Part shown: one piece after another, positions 1 to 5,662 of the stretch
Layout of the letters: each line of letters opens with the position of its first letter
How positions within the stretch are numbered: position 1 is the stretch's first letter
NCBI GenBank assembly: GCA_029884515.1
Contig: JAOUHR010000149.1
Span: forward strand, 1 to 5,662
DNA: 5,662 nucleotides
Reading direction: 5' to 3'
Origin: Gemmatimonadota bacterium
Lineage (GTDB): Bacteria > Gemmatimonadota > Gemmatimonadetes > Gemmatimonadales > Gemmatimonadaceae
Notes under the pieces: model-generated
Seen by the model: only the letters and a program-made list of their open reading frames with translations
Database searches by the model: none
Told to the model about the DNA's origin: nothing
Made by a program: the position numbers and the translations under genes

Positions 1-14
1 GTCACCTCGACCAT
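1..14 (-). CDS. Possible start of a downstream gene (only the first codons visible)
   Basis: An ATG with its A at position 14 on the minus strand lies 7 nt beyond the metK stop codon and opens a frame reading M-V-E-V before the window ends. Tight same-strand spacing fits another gene cotranscribed with metK. There is no convincing Shine-Dalgarno sequence; GGG follows the metK stop about 7 nt upstream. Four codons are far too few to identify a product, and this may be a chance ATG. Confidence 0.2.
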
Positions 15-21
15 CGTGCCC

Positions 22-1200
22 TCAGCTGCCGCGGACGGCGCGGCGGAGCTCGGCAGCCTTGTTGGTCCGCTCCCAGGTGAAGAGCGAGACCTTCTTGCCC
101 AGGCGCTCCACCTTCACCGGCTCGCGCCCGAAGTGCCCGTACGCGGCGGTCGGGCCGTAGATCGGCTTCTTCAGGTCGAGCGCGGCGATGATACCCTTGG
201 GCGTGAGGTCGAAGAGCTGCGACACGGCCTTCATGATCGCCGTCTCCGACGCCGCGCCCGTGCCAAACGTGTCCACCATCACCGAGACCGGCTGCGCGAC
301 ACCGATCGCGTACGCGAGCTGCACCTCGACCTTGGTGGCGAGCTTCGCCGCCACGATGTTCTTCGCGACCCAGCGCGCCGCGTACGCCGCCGAGCGGTCC
401 ACCTTGGACGGGTCCTTCCCCGAGAAGGCGCCGCCGCCGTGCCGCCCCATGCCGCCGTAGGTGTCCACGATGATCTTGCGTCCCGTGAGTCCCGCGTCGC
501 CGTGCGGGCCACCGACGACGAAACGCCCCGTCGGGTTGATGTGGATCTTCATCCGCTTCGAGCGGAGTTCCAGTGGGATCACCGCGTGGATGACCTCGCG
601 CGTGACCGCTTCGTGGATGACCTTGTTCTTCACCGTATCGGCGTGCTGGGTGGAGAGCACCACGGTGTCGACCTCCACCGGCCGCCCTTGGTCGTACACC
701 ACCGACACCTGCGACTTCCCGTCCGGGCGCAGCCACGGCAACGTGCCGTCCTTGCGGCGGTCCGCCAACGCGTGCGTGAGCTTGTGCGCGAGCGTGATCG
801 GGAGCGGCATCAGCTCCTCGGTCTCGTCGCAGGCGAACCCGAACATCATCCCCTGGTCGCCGGCGCCGCCCGTGTCCACGCCCTGCCCGATGTCGCGCGA
901 CTGCTGGCCGAGCGCGTTGAGCACGCTGCACGAGTCGGCATCGAAACCGATCCCGGCCTCCGTGTAGCCGATCGCCTTGATGGTGTCGCGCACGAGTTGG
1001 CGAAGGTCGACCCACGCGGACGTCGTCACCTCGCCGAAGATCGTCGCGAGGCCCGTGGTGACCATCGTCTCGCACGCGACGCGCGACTCGGGATCGATCG
1101 CGAGCAGCGCGTCGAGGACGGCGTCGGAGATCTGGTCGGCGACCTTGTCCGGGTGGCCTTCGGTGACGGACTCGGAAGTGAAGAGGTGGCGATGCTGCAC
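22..1200 (-). CDS. metK: S-adenosylmethionine synthetase (methionine adenosyltransferase)
   Basis: A cytosolic enzyme that makes S-adenosylmethionine, the main methyl donor, from methionine and ATP, releasing phosphate and pyrophosphate. With the GTG start at 1200 the protein is 392 aa, normal for bacterial MetK (about 380-400). The N-terminus reads [15 protein letters not shown], with the ATP-binding GHPDK at residues 15-19. Family signature 1, GAGDQG, is at 112-117, and signature 2, GGGAFSGKD (phosphate-binding loop), at 255-263. The conserved [12 protein letters not shown] stretch is at about 221-232. The three-domain fold appears complete, with no frameshift or lost motif. An in-frame ATG at 1257 would add 19 residues, but it sits inside the terminator hairpin and the extra residues do not look like the family, so GTG 1200 is preferred. 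No Shine-Dalgarno precedes that GTG, so the exact start is less certain than the product. The gene follows ptsI on the same strand, with a terminator between them. Confidence 0.97.
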   Translation of the reverse strand: MQHRHLFTSESVTEGHPDKVADQISDAVLDALLAIDPESRVACETMVTTGLATIFGEVTTSAWVDLRQLVRDTIKAIGYTEAGIGFDADSCSVLNALGQQSRDIGQGVDTGGAGDQGMMFGFACDETEELMPLPITLAHKLTHALADRRKDGTLPWLRPDGKSQVSVVYDQGRPVEVDTVVLSTQHADTVKNKVIHEAVTREVIHAVIPLELRSKRMKIHINPTGRFVVGGPHGDAGLTGRKIIVDTYGGMGRHGGGAFSGKDPSKVDRSAAYAARWVAKNIVAAKLATKVEVQLAYAIGVAQPVSVMVDTFGTGAASETAIMKAVSQLFDLTPKGIIAALDLKKPIYGPTAAYGHFGREPVKVERLGKKVSLFTWERTNKAAELRRAVRGS

Positions 1201-1225
1201 GGAGTGAGGGATTGACGGTGGGTGG

Positions 1226-1260
1226 AAAACGAATGGCCGGCGCGTCACGCCGGCCATTCG
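1226..1260 (-). terminator. Rho-independent terminator between ptsI and metK
   Basis: A perfect 13-bp inverted repeat (1230-1242 paired with 1248-1260) encloses a 5-nt loop. Read on the minus strand, the GC-rich stem is followed at once by TTTT (1229-1226) and then CC. It begins 27 nt after the ptsI stop codon, where a terminator for the PTS operon is expected. The U-tract is short, so termination may be partial and some PTS transcripts may run on into metK. On the plus strand no T-run follows the stem, so it should act in one direction only. Confidence 0.8.
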
Positions 1261-1287
1261 CTGATCGCGTGCCGAACGATAATGCCG

Positions 1288-3054
1288 CTACGCGAGCCCC
1301 AGCAACCCGTTGAGCAAGTCCTCGCCGAGTTCGTCGGCGAGCGACTGCCGGAGCAGCTGCTCGGCCTCGCGGGGGGTGTCGGCGGCGAGCGCCGCCCTGG
1401 CCGCGACGGCTGCCACCGTGGCGTTCACGCCGCGAACGATGCGCTTGAGCACGGGGATCCCCGGCGCCGCCACGCTCAGGGTCCGGATCCCGAGCCCCAG
1501 GAGTGCGTACGCCATGAGCGGTTGCGACGCCATCTCCCCGCAGACCGACACCTCCAGGTTCGCGCCGCGCCCCACGTCCACGGCGCGGGCGATGAGCCGC
1601 AGCACCGCCGGATGCAGCGGCGTGAAGCGCGTGACGAGCGATGCGTTCCCCCGGTCGACGGCCAGCGTGTACTGCACGAGGTCGTTGGTGCCGATGCTGA
1701 AGAAGGAGACATCGTGCACGAACGAGTCGGCGGACATCGCGGCGGCCGGCGTCTCGATCATCACGCCGAGCGGCACATCGGCACGGAACGGCACCCCGCG
1801 GCGCTCGAGTTCGGCGGCGGACTCCTGCAGGAGGAAGCGCGCCTGGCGCACCTCCTCCACCGACACGACGAGCGGCAGCAGGATCCGGATGTCCCCGTGC
1901 ACCGCGGCGCGGAGCAGCGCGCGGAGCTGGACCTTGAAGAGCTCGGGCTCGTCGAGGCACATGCGGATCGCGCGCCAGCCCAGGAACGGATTCGGTTCCT
2001 CCGGGAATCCGCCGATCGGCAGCTTGTCCCCGCCAAGGTCGTACGTGCGGATCACCACCGGGTACCCGCCGAAGGCCTTCGCCACCTTCGTGTACGCCTC
2101 GACCTGCTCGTCCTCGCTCGGCATCCCCGTGCGATTCAGCACCAGGAACTCGGTGCGCATGAGGCCGACGCCTTCCGCTCCACTCGCCGCCGCCGGCACT
2201 GCCTCGTCCGGGAGGTCCACGTTGGCGAGCAGGGTGACCCGCGTACCGTCGGTCATCACGGCCTCGGCCGTCGCCAGCGCCGCAAGCTCCATCTGCGCCG
2301 CCTTCTCGCGCTCGGCCCGCGCCGCGAACTGCGCGAGCACGGCGGCGGTCGGGCGCGGGATGAGCGTGCCGTTGGTGCCATCGAGGATCACGCGGTCGCC
2401 CGTGACGAGCTTCGACGTCGCGTCGATCAGGCCGACGACCGCGGGGAGCCCGAGCGACCGCGCGAGGATCGCCACGTGGGACGTGCGCGTGCCGGCGTCG
2501 GTGGCGATGCCGGCGATGGCGCGCCGGTCGAGCTGGATGGTGAGGCTCGGCGTCAGGTCGTGCGTGACGAGGATCGCGTTCGCACCCGGCTCCAGGTCGA
2601 GCGGGTCGTGGTCGGGCAGGTTGAGCAGCAGCGAGACGACGCGGATGTGCACGTCGGTGAGGTCACCCACTCGCTCGCGCATCATCGGGTTCGTGGATCG
2701 CCCGAAATGCTCCCGCCACTCCAGGAGCACCAGGTCGAACGCCTTCTCCGCAGCGAGACTCTGCCGGATGAGGGTCTCCACGCGCGACCGGAGTTCGACG
2801 TCCTGCAGGATCGCCATCTGGACGTCGAAGATCGCCGCCTCGGTCGCGCCCGCCTTCTCCTCCGCCCGCTCCCGGATCGCGCGCAGCCGCTCGAGCGCCT
2901 GGTCCACGGCGGCGTGGAAGCGTGTGACCTCCGCCTCGACCTCCTCCTCGGGAATGACCCGCGACCGCACCTCGGGGACCTCCCAGAAGAGGAGGTGCGC
3001 AGGACCGACGACGATCCCCGGCGAGGCCGAGACCCCGTGGATGGTGGCGGGCAC
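1288..3054 (-). CDS. ptsI: PTS Enzyme I, phosphoenolpyruvate-protein phosphotransferase
   Basis: A cytosolic enzyme that takes phosphate from PEP onto a histidine and passes it to HPr, starting the phosphorelay. From GTG 3054 the protein is 588 aa, against about 575 for the family. It begins with the typical GVSASPGIVVG stretch (7-17). The phosphohistidine swivel motif has the active His at 193 (TRTSHVAILAR). The PEP-binding TIM-barrel domain shows GVGLMRTEF (295-303), RTYDLGGDK (336-344), NPFLGWRAIR (355-364) and FSIGTNDLVQYTLAVDR (452-468). The catalytic Cys is at 505 in VCGEMA. All key residues are present, so it should be active. An in-frame ATG at 3111 would add 19 residues overlapping the end of HPr with no family resemblance; GTG 3054 lies 4 nt after the HPr stop and has GGGGA upstream (within 3065-3070). 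It is the last gene of the PTS operon and is followed by a terminator. Confidence 0.97.
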   Translation of the reverse strand: MPATIHGVSASPGIVVGPAHLLFWEVPEVRSRVIPEEEVEAEVTRFHAAVDQALERLRAIRERAEEKAGATEAAIFDVQMAILQDVELRSRVETLIRQSLAAEKAFDLVLLEWREHFGRSTNPMMRERVGDLTDVHIRVVSLLLNLPDHDPLDLEPGANAILVTHDLTPSLTIQLDRRAIAGIATDAGTRTSHVAILARSLGLPAVVGLIDATSKLVTGDRVILDGTNGTLIPRPTAAVLAQFAARAEREKAAQMELAALATAEAVMTDGTRVTLLANVDLPDEAVPAAASGAEGVGLMRTEFLVLNRTGMPSEDEQVEAYTKVAKAFGGYPVVIRTYDLGGDKLPIGGFPEEPNPFLGWRAIRMCLDEPELFKVQLRALLRAAVHGDIRILLPLVVSVEEVRQARFLLQESAAELERRGVPFRADVPLGVMIETPAAAMSADSFVHDVSFFSIGTNDLVQYTLAVDRGNASLVTRFTPLHPAVLRLIARAVDVGRGANLEVSVCGEMASQPLMAYALLGLGIRTLSVAAPGIPVLKRIVRGVNATVAAVAARAALAADTPREAEQLLRQSLADELGEDLLNGLLGLA

Positions 3055-3058
3055 GCCG

Positions 3059-3325
3059 CTACGATTCCCCGAACTTGGAGGAGATGAGCAGGGCGATCGC
3101 CTCGAGCGCACCGTCGGCGTCGTCGCCGTCGGCGCGGAGCCGCACGGTGGAGCCGCATTCGGCGGCCAGCATCATCACGCCCATGATGCTCTTCGCGTTC
3201 ACCTCGAGGTCGTCCCGAGCGATGGTGATGTTCGACCGGAACCTGCCGGCGACCTTCACGATCTCGGCCGCCGGCCGCGCATGGATGCCGTTCGAGTTCA
3301 CCACCTGGACCGCTCGTTCGGCCAT
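3059..3325 (-). CDS. ptsH: Phosphocarrier protein HPr
   Basis: A small cytosolic phosphocarrier that moves phosphate from Enzyme I to EIIA. It is 88 aa, the usual size. The active histidine is His15 in NGIHARPAA, at the canonical position. Ser46 lies in NAKSIMGVMMLAA, closely matching the site that HPr kinase/phosphorylase phosphorylates in Firmicutes and some Gram-negative groups. This suggests the organism also encodes HPrK, although no hprK is in the window. The ATG at 3325 shares its A with the EIID stop codon (TGATG), implying translational coupling; GGTG five bases before it could serve as a weak ribosome-binding site. The stop is 4 nt before the ptsI start. Upstream in-frame extension is just read-through across the EIID gene and is rejected. 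Confidence 0.97.
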   Translation of the reverse strand: MAERAVQVVNSNGIHARPAAEIVKVAGRFRSNITIARDDLEVNAKSIMGVMMLAAECGSTVRLRADGDDADGALEAIALLISSKFGES

Positions 3326-4122
3326 CAGCGCACCATCGTATAGAGGACGAAGGAGGCCAGGGCGAGCGTGGCGAGCCGCCACCCCTCGAACCGGCCATGG
3401 AGCAGCGTCACCAGCGTGGCCCCGGCGGCGACCGCCGCGAGCACGCTTCCCAGCAGCACCCGTCCCGGCCCGATGATCCCGTGCGCCGCCACCGGCAGCG
3501 CCACCCCCGCCAGGAACGCCGTCGCGCTGGCCACGTACGCCGGCCCTTGCCGCAGGATCGGGTGGCCGAGCGCGTGCGCCATCCGCAGTCCCTGCCGCAG
3601 GCCGGCATTGAGCCCCCAGATGCGCAGGCCCAGATGCACGCAATTATACGTCCCGAGGAAGAGGAGCACGACCATCAGCGGCGATGCGCCGAGCCCGTAG
3701 GCGAGGAGCGCGATCGACGAACAGAGCGGCAGCCAGCCCGCCCAGATGAGCCGATCGCCCACGGAACCCAAGGGGCCCGGTGCCGCGGTGCGGAACCGGT
3801 CGATCTGTTCCCCGGGCACCCCGTCCAACTCGGCCCGGATGAGCGCACCGACCGCCACCGAGGCGAAGTAGGGATGGGCGTTGAAGTAGCCGCTGTGCCG
3901 CGCCATGGCGGTGCGATAGGCCGCGCCCTTGCGCCCCCCCGGCAGCCGGCGGAGCGCCGGCTCCATGGAGAACGCGATGCCGTTGCCGAGCATGGTCTCG
4001 TAGTTCCAGACGCCTTGGATCGCCAGCATGCGCAGCAGGATCGACGCGCGCACGTGCAGCGGCAGCGCCAGCGCGGCGGAGGCCGGTACCGCCGCGACGG
4101 GCGTGGCGCCCGGCGCGGTCAC
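3325..4122 (-). CDS. PTS mannose-family membrane component EIID
   Basis: One of the two membrane subunits that, with EIIC, form the substrate translocation pore of mannose-family PTS transporters. From GTG 4122 it is 265 aa, slightly shorter than E. coli ManZ (about 283). Family landmarks are present: QGVWNYETM (36-44) with F-S-M-E-P-A-L-R-R-L just after, RHSGYFNAHPYFA (75-87), GPLGSVGD (116-123), and a GLNAGLRQG stretch near 170-178. Hydrophobic segments occur at about 131-157, 195-217, 221-241 and 248-264, so the C-terminal half is membrane-embedded. The GTG overlaps the EIIC stop in a GTGA arrangement, with GGGGAG (4126-4131) 3 nt upstream. Its own stop shares a base with the HPr start. 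The substrate cannot be assigned from sequence, so no manZ-type symbol is given. A run of seven G (3934-3940) lies in the gene, but the frame is intact through it. Confidence 0.93.
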   Translation of the reverse strand: MTAPGATPVAAVPASAALALPLHVRASILLRMLAIQGVWNYETMLGNGIAFSMEPALRRLPGGRKGAAYRTAMARHSGYFNAHPYFASVAVGALIRAELDGVPGEQIDRFRTAAPGPLGSVGDRLIWAGWLPLCSSIALLAYGLGASPLMVVLLFLGTYNCVHLGLRIWGLNAGLRQGLRMAHALGHPILRQGPAYVASATAFLAGVALPVAAHGIIGPGRVLLGSVLAAVAAGATLVTLLHGRFEGWRLATLALASFVLYTMVR

Positions 4123-4808
4123 AGGCTCCCCGCGATCACGAAGCCGGCGCCGATGCCGAATGCGAGCCACCACCGCGCGCCCTTGGTGGTGCGGACCACC
4201 TTCCAGATGGCCGCCAACCCGACCGCCGACGCGACCGAGACCACGACCGCACGCGAGACCACGGGCGACATCGTGAAGGTACCGACGATCGCGAAGTGGA
4301 GCGGCGCGAACACCACGAGGGCTACCAGCGTGAGCGCACCGCCGCGGATCAGGTCCGCTGAAAGACCCGCGAGCTGGAGCGCGACCACCGCGCTCCCCGA
4401 TCCGCGCGCGATGCGCCGCTGCTGGCCGCGTGCCCAGATGGCGTTCCAGCGTCGCAGGAAGACCATGGACGAGCTGCCGAGCGAGGCGGTGACGAGCGCA
4501 GCGAAGGCCGAGACCAGCATCGCTCCGGCCATTCCATCGGGGACCGCGGCGAAGAGACTGCCGCCCACCACCGCGGCCGACCCCCACTCGGGATACCGCG
4601 ACGCACCGAACGGGAGGGACTCGAGCGCGAAGAACTCGAGCAGCACGCCCATGGTGAGCCCCCGCACCGGCTGCCCGAGGAGCGCGCCCGCGAGCGTGGA
4701 CGCGACGATCGGCCGCGACACCATCGCCTGCGGGAAGCTCACCACGTCGAGCCCGAGCACCGCGCCGAGGACGGCGAGCGGCAGGTATTGCGCGAGTTGC
4801 CAGTCCAT
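4119..4808 (-). CDS. PTS mannose-family membrane component EIIC
   Basis: The substrate-recognising membrane subunit that pairs with EIID. It is 229 aa, noticeably shorter than E. coli ManY (about 266). The family stretch SRPIVASTLAG is at 31-41, followed by LTMGVLLEFFALESLPFGAS (51-70), equivalent to the G-x-x-L-E region of other EIIC proteins. Hydrophobic stretches at about 8-27, 33-48, 50-63, 78-110, 145-175, 185-202 and 211-229 indicate a polytopic membrane protein, the last one running to the C-terminus. A basic cytosolic-looking loop (about 118-136, rich in Arg) separates the two halves. The ATG at 4808 shares its A with the EIIB stop (TGATG); the TGA stop lies inside the EIID start region. 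Identification rests both on the motif and on its place between EIIB and EIID. Confidence 0.9.
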   Translation of the reverse strand: MDWQLAQYLPLAVLGAVLGLDVVSFPQAMVSRPIVASTLAGALLGQPVRGLTMGVLLEFFALESLPFGASRYPEWGSAAVVGGSLFAAVPDGMAGAMLVSAFAALVTASLGSSSMVFLRRWNAIWARGQQRRIARGSGSAVVALQLAGLSADLIRGGALTLVALVVFAPLHFAIVGTFTMSPVVSRAVVVSVASAVGLAAIWKVVRTTKGARWWLAFGIGAGFVIAGSL

Positions 4809-5299
4809 CAGCCAGTCCCATCGCCGCGAAGCAGGTGGTCGAGCGGCATCGCCGTCGCTCCCGGCACATCCTGCGCGATGACCGTGACTCCGCGGCCTTC
4901 GAGCGCGCGGAGGCGGGCCTCCTCCTCGGGGGAGAGGAAGACGTACCGCAGACGCGCGACGCGACCGGGCTTGTGGTGCACGCCACCCACCGTGACCGCG
5001 CGGATGTCGGTCGCGCGCTCGACGAGGCGCTCCATCGTCTGGATGTCGCCGGTGAGCAGCATCCCCACGCGGCGATCGTTGCGATACTCCGGCAGGCGCC
5101 GCACTGCCGTGTCCACGGAGTCGAAGAAGACGTCCATCTCCGGCGGAACGCCCATCCGGTATAGCTCCTGCTCCCAATCCGACCGCGCGACCTCGTCGTC
5201 CACCAGCACGAGGAACCCGATCCCGCACGGCTGACCCCACCCCACCACCACCTGGCCATGGATCAGCCGGTCGTCGATGCGGAAGAGGTCAAGTGCCAC
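4808..5299 (-). CDS. PTS mannose-family component EIIB
   Basis: A cytosolic subunit that accepts phosphate from EIIA on a histidine and hands it to the substrate as it is carried through EIIC/EIID. It is 163 aa, the normal size for a stand-alone EIIB of this family. The N-terminus reads FRIDDRLIHGQVVVGWG, with the phospho-acceptor His at 14. Further family features are the V-D-D-E-V-A turn (33-38), TVGGVHHKPG (103-112), and a C-terminal GVTVIAQDVPG (137-147). The start is GTG 5299, preceded by GAGG (5306-5309) at a 6-nt spacing, a good ribosome-binding site. The gene overlaps the end of EIIA by 11 nt and shares a base with the EIIC start. No sugar specificity can be read from the sequence. 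Confidence 0.95.
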   Translation of the reverse strand: MALDLFRIDDRLIHGQVVVGWGQPCGIGFLVLVDDEVARSDWEQELYRMGVPPEMDVFFDSVDTAVRRLPEYRNDRRVGMLLTGDIQTMERLVERATDIRAVTVGGVHHKPGRVARLRYVFLSPEEEARLRALEGRGVTVIAQDVPGATAMPLDHLLRGDGTG

Positions 5300-5662
5300 G
5301 GGGGGCCTCGAGCCTCTGGAGTGCCTCGCGTCCGCGCCCGACGGCGGTGTCGACGTCCGCCCCGCACACGAACGCGAGCAAGGTGGGCAGGGACACGCCG
5401 GTGACGACCACGAGGTCCGGGATGTCGCGCGCGATCCGGCGCGCCGCCAGGGTGCAGCTCCCGGCCGGGAGGTCGGTGAAGACGATCCGAGTGCCCGACG
5501 CCTCGATCAGCTCCCGGAGCGCCGCGTCCACGCCCGCGGGGGAGAGCCCGTTGTTCGAGAGGGGGACGAGGCGATCCGACAGCCCGGTGATCTGCTCGAC
5601 GGCCGAGAGGAGCCCGGCCGCGAAGCCGCCATGCCCGGCGACGATCGCCCTCAGCGCGCTAC
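5289..5662 (-). CDS. PTS mannose-family component EIIA (5' end outside window)
   Basis: A cytosolic subunit that receives phosphate from HPr and passes it to EIIB. The visible 123 residues run to the TGA at 5289-5291; only a few N-terminal residues should be missing, since the first strand (ALRAIV) is already present. The phospho-acceptor is His10 of the visible part, in AGHGGFAAGLLSAVEQI, resembling the GHGxFAxG style of N-acetylgalactosamine-type EIIA proteins. The second active-site loop is TDLPAGSCTLAARR: Asp63 and Ser68 keep the five-residue spacing of Asp67 and Ser72 in E. coli ManX, but the usual GGSP or GGTP has become AGSC. A GTG at 5531 is an internal codon, not the start, because the His10 region lies upstream of it in the same open frame. 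It is the first visible gene of the PTS operon; the promoter must lie beyond the window. Confidence 0.92.
   Translation of the reverse strand, partial: SALRAIVAGHGGFAAGLLSAVEQITGLSDRLVPLSNNGLSPAGVDAALRELIEASGTRIVFTDLPAGSCTLAARRIARDIPDLVVVTGVSLPTLLAFVCGADVDTAVGRGREALQRLEAPRGT
5306..5309 (-). promoter_or_regulatory. Ribosome-binding site for EIIB
   Basis: GAGG on the minus strand, six C residues before the GTG at 5299, inside the last codons of EIIA. It supports the GTG as the EIIB start and the 11-nt overlap of the two genes. Confidence 0.6.

Noticed and set aside
1201..1287. SAM riboswitch ahead of metK
   Set aside because: The gap between ptsI and metK is only 87 nt and is taken up mainly by a simple hairpin; no multi-helix aptamer arrangement is visible.
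2..1960. A 652-codon minus-strand frame across metK and ptsI
   Set aside because: It overlaps two confidently identified genes in another frame and its translation is Arg/Ala/Gly-rich without any family motif.
1222..3087. Very long open frames on the plus strand opposite ptsI, including 1222-3087 and 1310-3343
   Set aside because: They are antisense to an intact, motif-complete Enzyme I, have Arg/His/Ser-rich low-complexity translations, and reflect GC-rich codon use that removes stop codons in other frames.
3055..3111. ATG 3111 as the ptsI start
   Set aside because: The added 19 residues overlap the HPr coding end in another frame and do not resemble Enzyme I; GTG 3054 gives the standard N-terminus.
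3944..3962. Perfect 8-bp inverted repeat with 3-nt loop inside EIID
   Set aside because: No T-run follows on either strand, and it encodes a conserved family segment (P-A-L-R-R-L), so the symmetry is probably incidental to GC-rich codons.
3397..4881. A 494-codon plus-strand frame opposite EIIB-EIID
   Set aside because: It is antisense to three family-supported PTS genes and has no recognisable domain.
5289..5531. An 80-residue gene starting at GTG 5531
   Set aside because: The frame stays open upstream to the window edge and includes the EIIA phosphohistidine region, so the GTG is an internal valine codon.

Overview
This is a GC-rich (roughly two-thirds G+C), densely packed bacterial chromosomal segment with every recognisable gene on the minus strand. 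Reading in the direction of transcription, from high to low coordinates, it holds a phosphoenolpyruvate:sugar phosphotransferase (PTS) operon of the mannose family: EIIA (5' end cut by the window edge), EIIB, EIIC, EIID, HPr and Enzyme I. A rho-independent terminator follows, then metK (S-adenosylmethionine synthetase). No mobile elements, CRISPR arrays, tRNA or rRNA genes were seen, and no stretch longer than about 90 bases lacks a gene.

The PTS genes lie end to end. EIIA and EIIB overlap by 11 nt, EIIB and EIIC share one base (TGATG), EIIC and EIID overlap by 4 nt (GTGA), EIID and HPr share one base (TGATG), and HPr and EI are separated by 4 nt. This points to one translationally coupled mRNA. 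The operon encodes a whole phosphorelay: PEP to EI (His193), HPr (His15), EIIA (visible His10), EIIB (His14), then substrate carried by the EIIC/EIID membrane pair. All four phospho-acceptor histidines are visible. HPr also keeps the Ser46 regulatory motif recognised by HPr kinase/phosphorylase. No sugar-catabolic gene is visible in the window, so the substrate cannot be named, and a partly regulatory role is possible.

metK is the next gene downstream, behind a 13-bp hairpin with a short U-tract. Its most plausible start is a GTG at 1200, past the hairpin, rather than the in-frame ATG at 1257, which lies inside it. A possible further gene starts just after metK, but only 14 nt are visible.

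Organism: the GC content, a compact EIIABCD-HPr-EI cluster and HPr Ser46 resemble clusters I recall from Gemmatimonadota and deltaproteobacterial lineages. Gemmatimonadota is my best guess, but this is inference from gene order and protein style, not proof. Overall the window is mostly ordinary housekeeping and PTS sequence. The points deserving a second look are the self-contained relay, the altered EIIA active-site loop and the region before metK.
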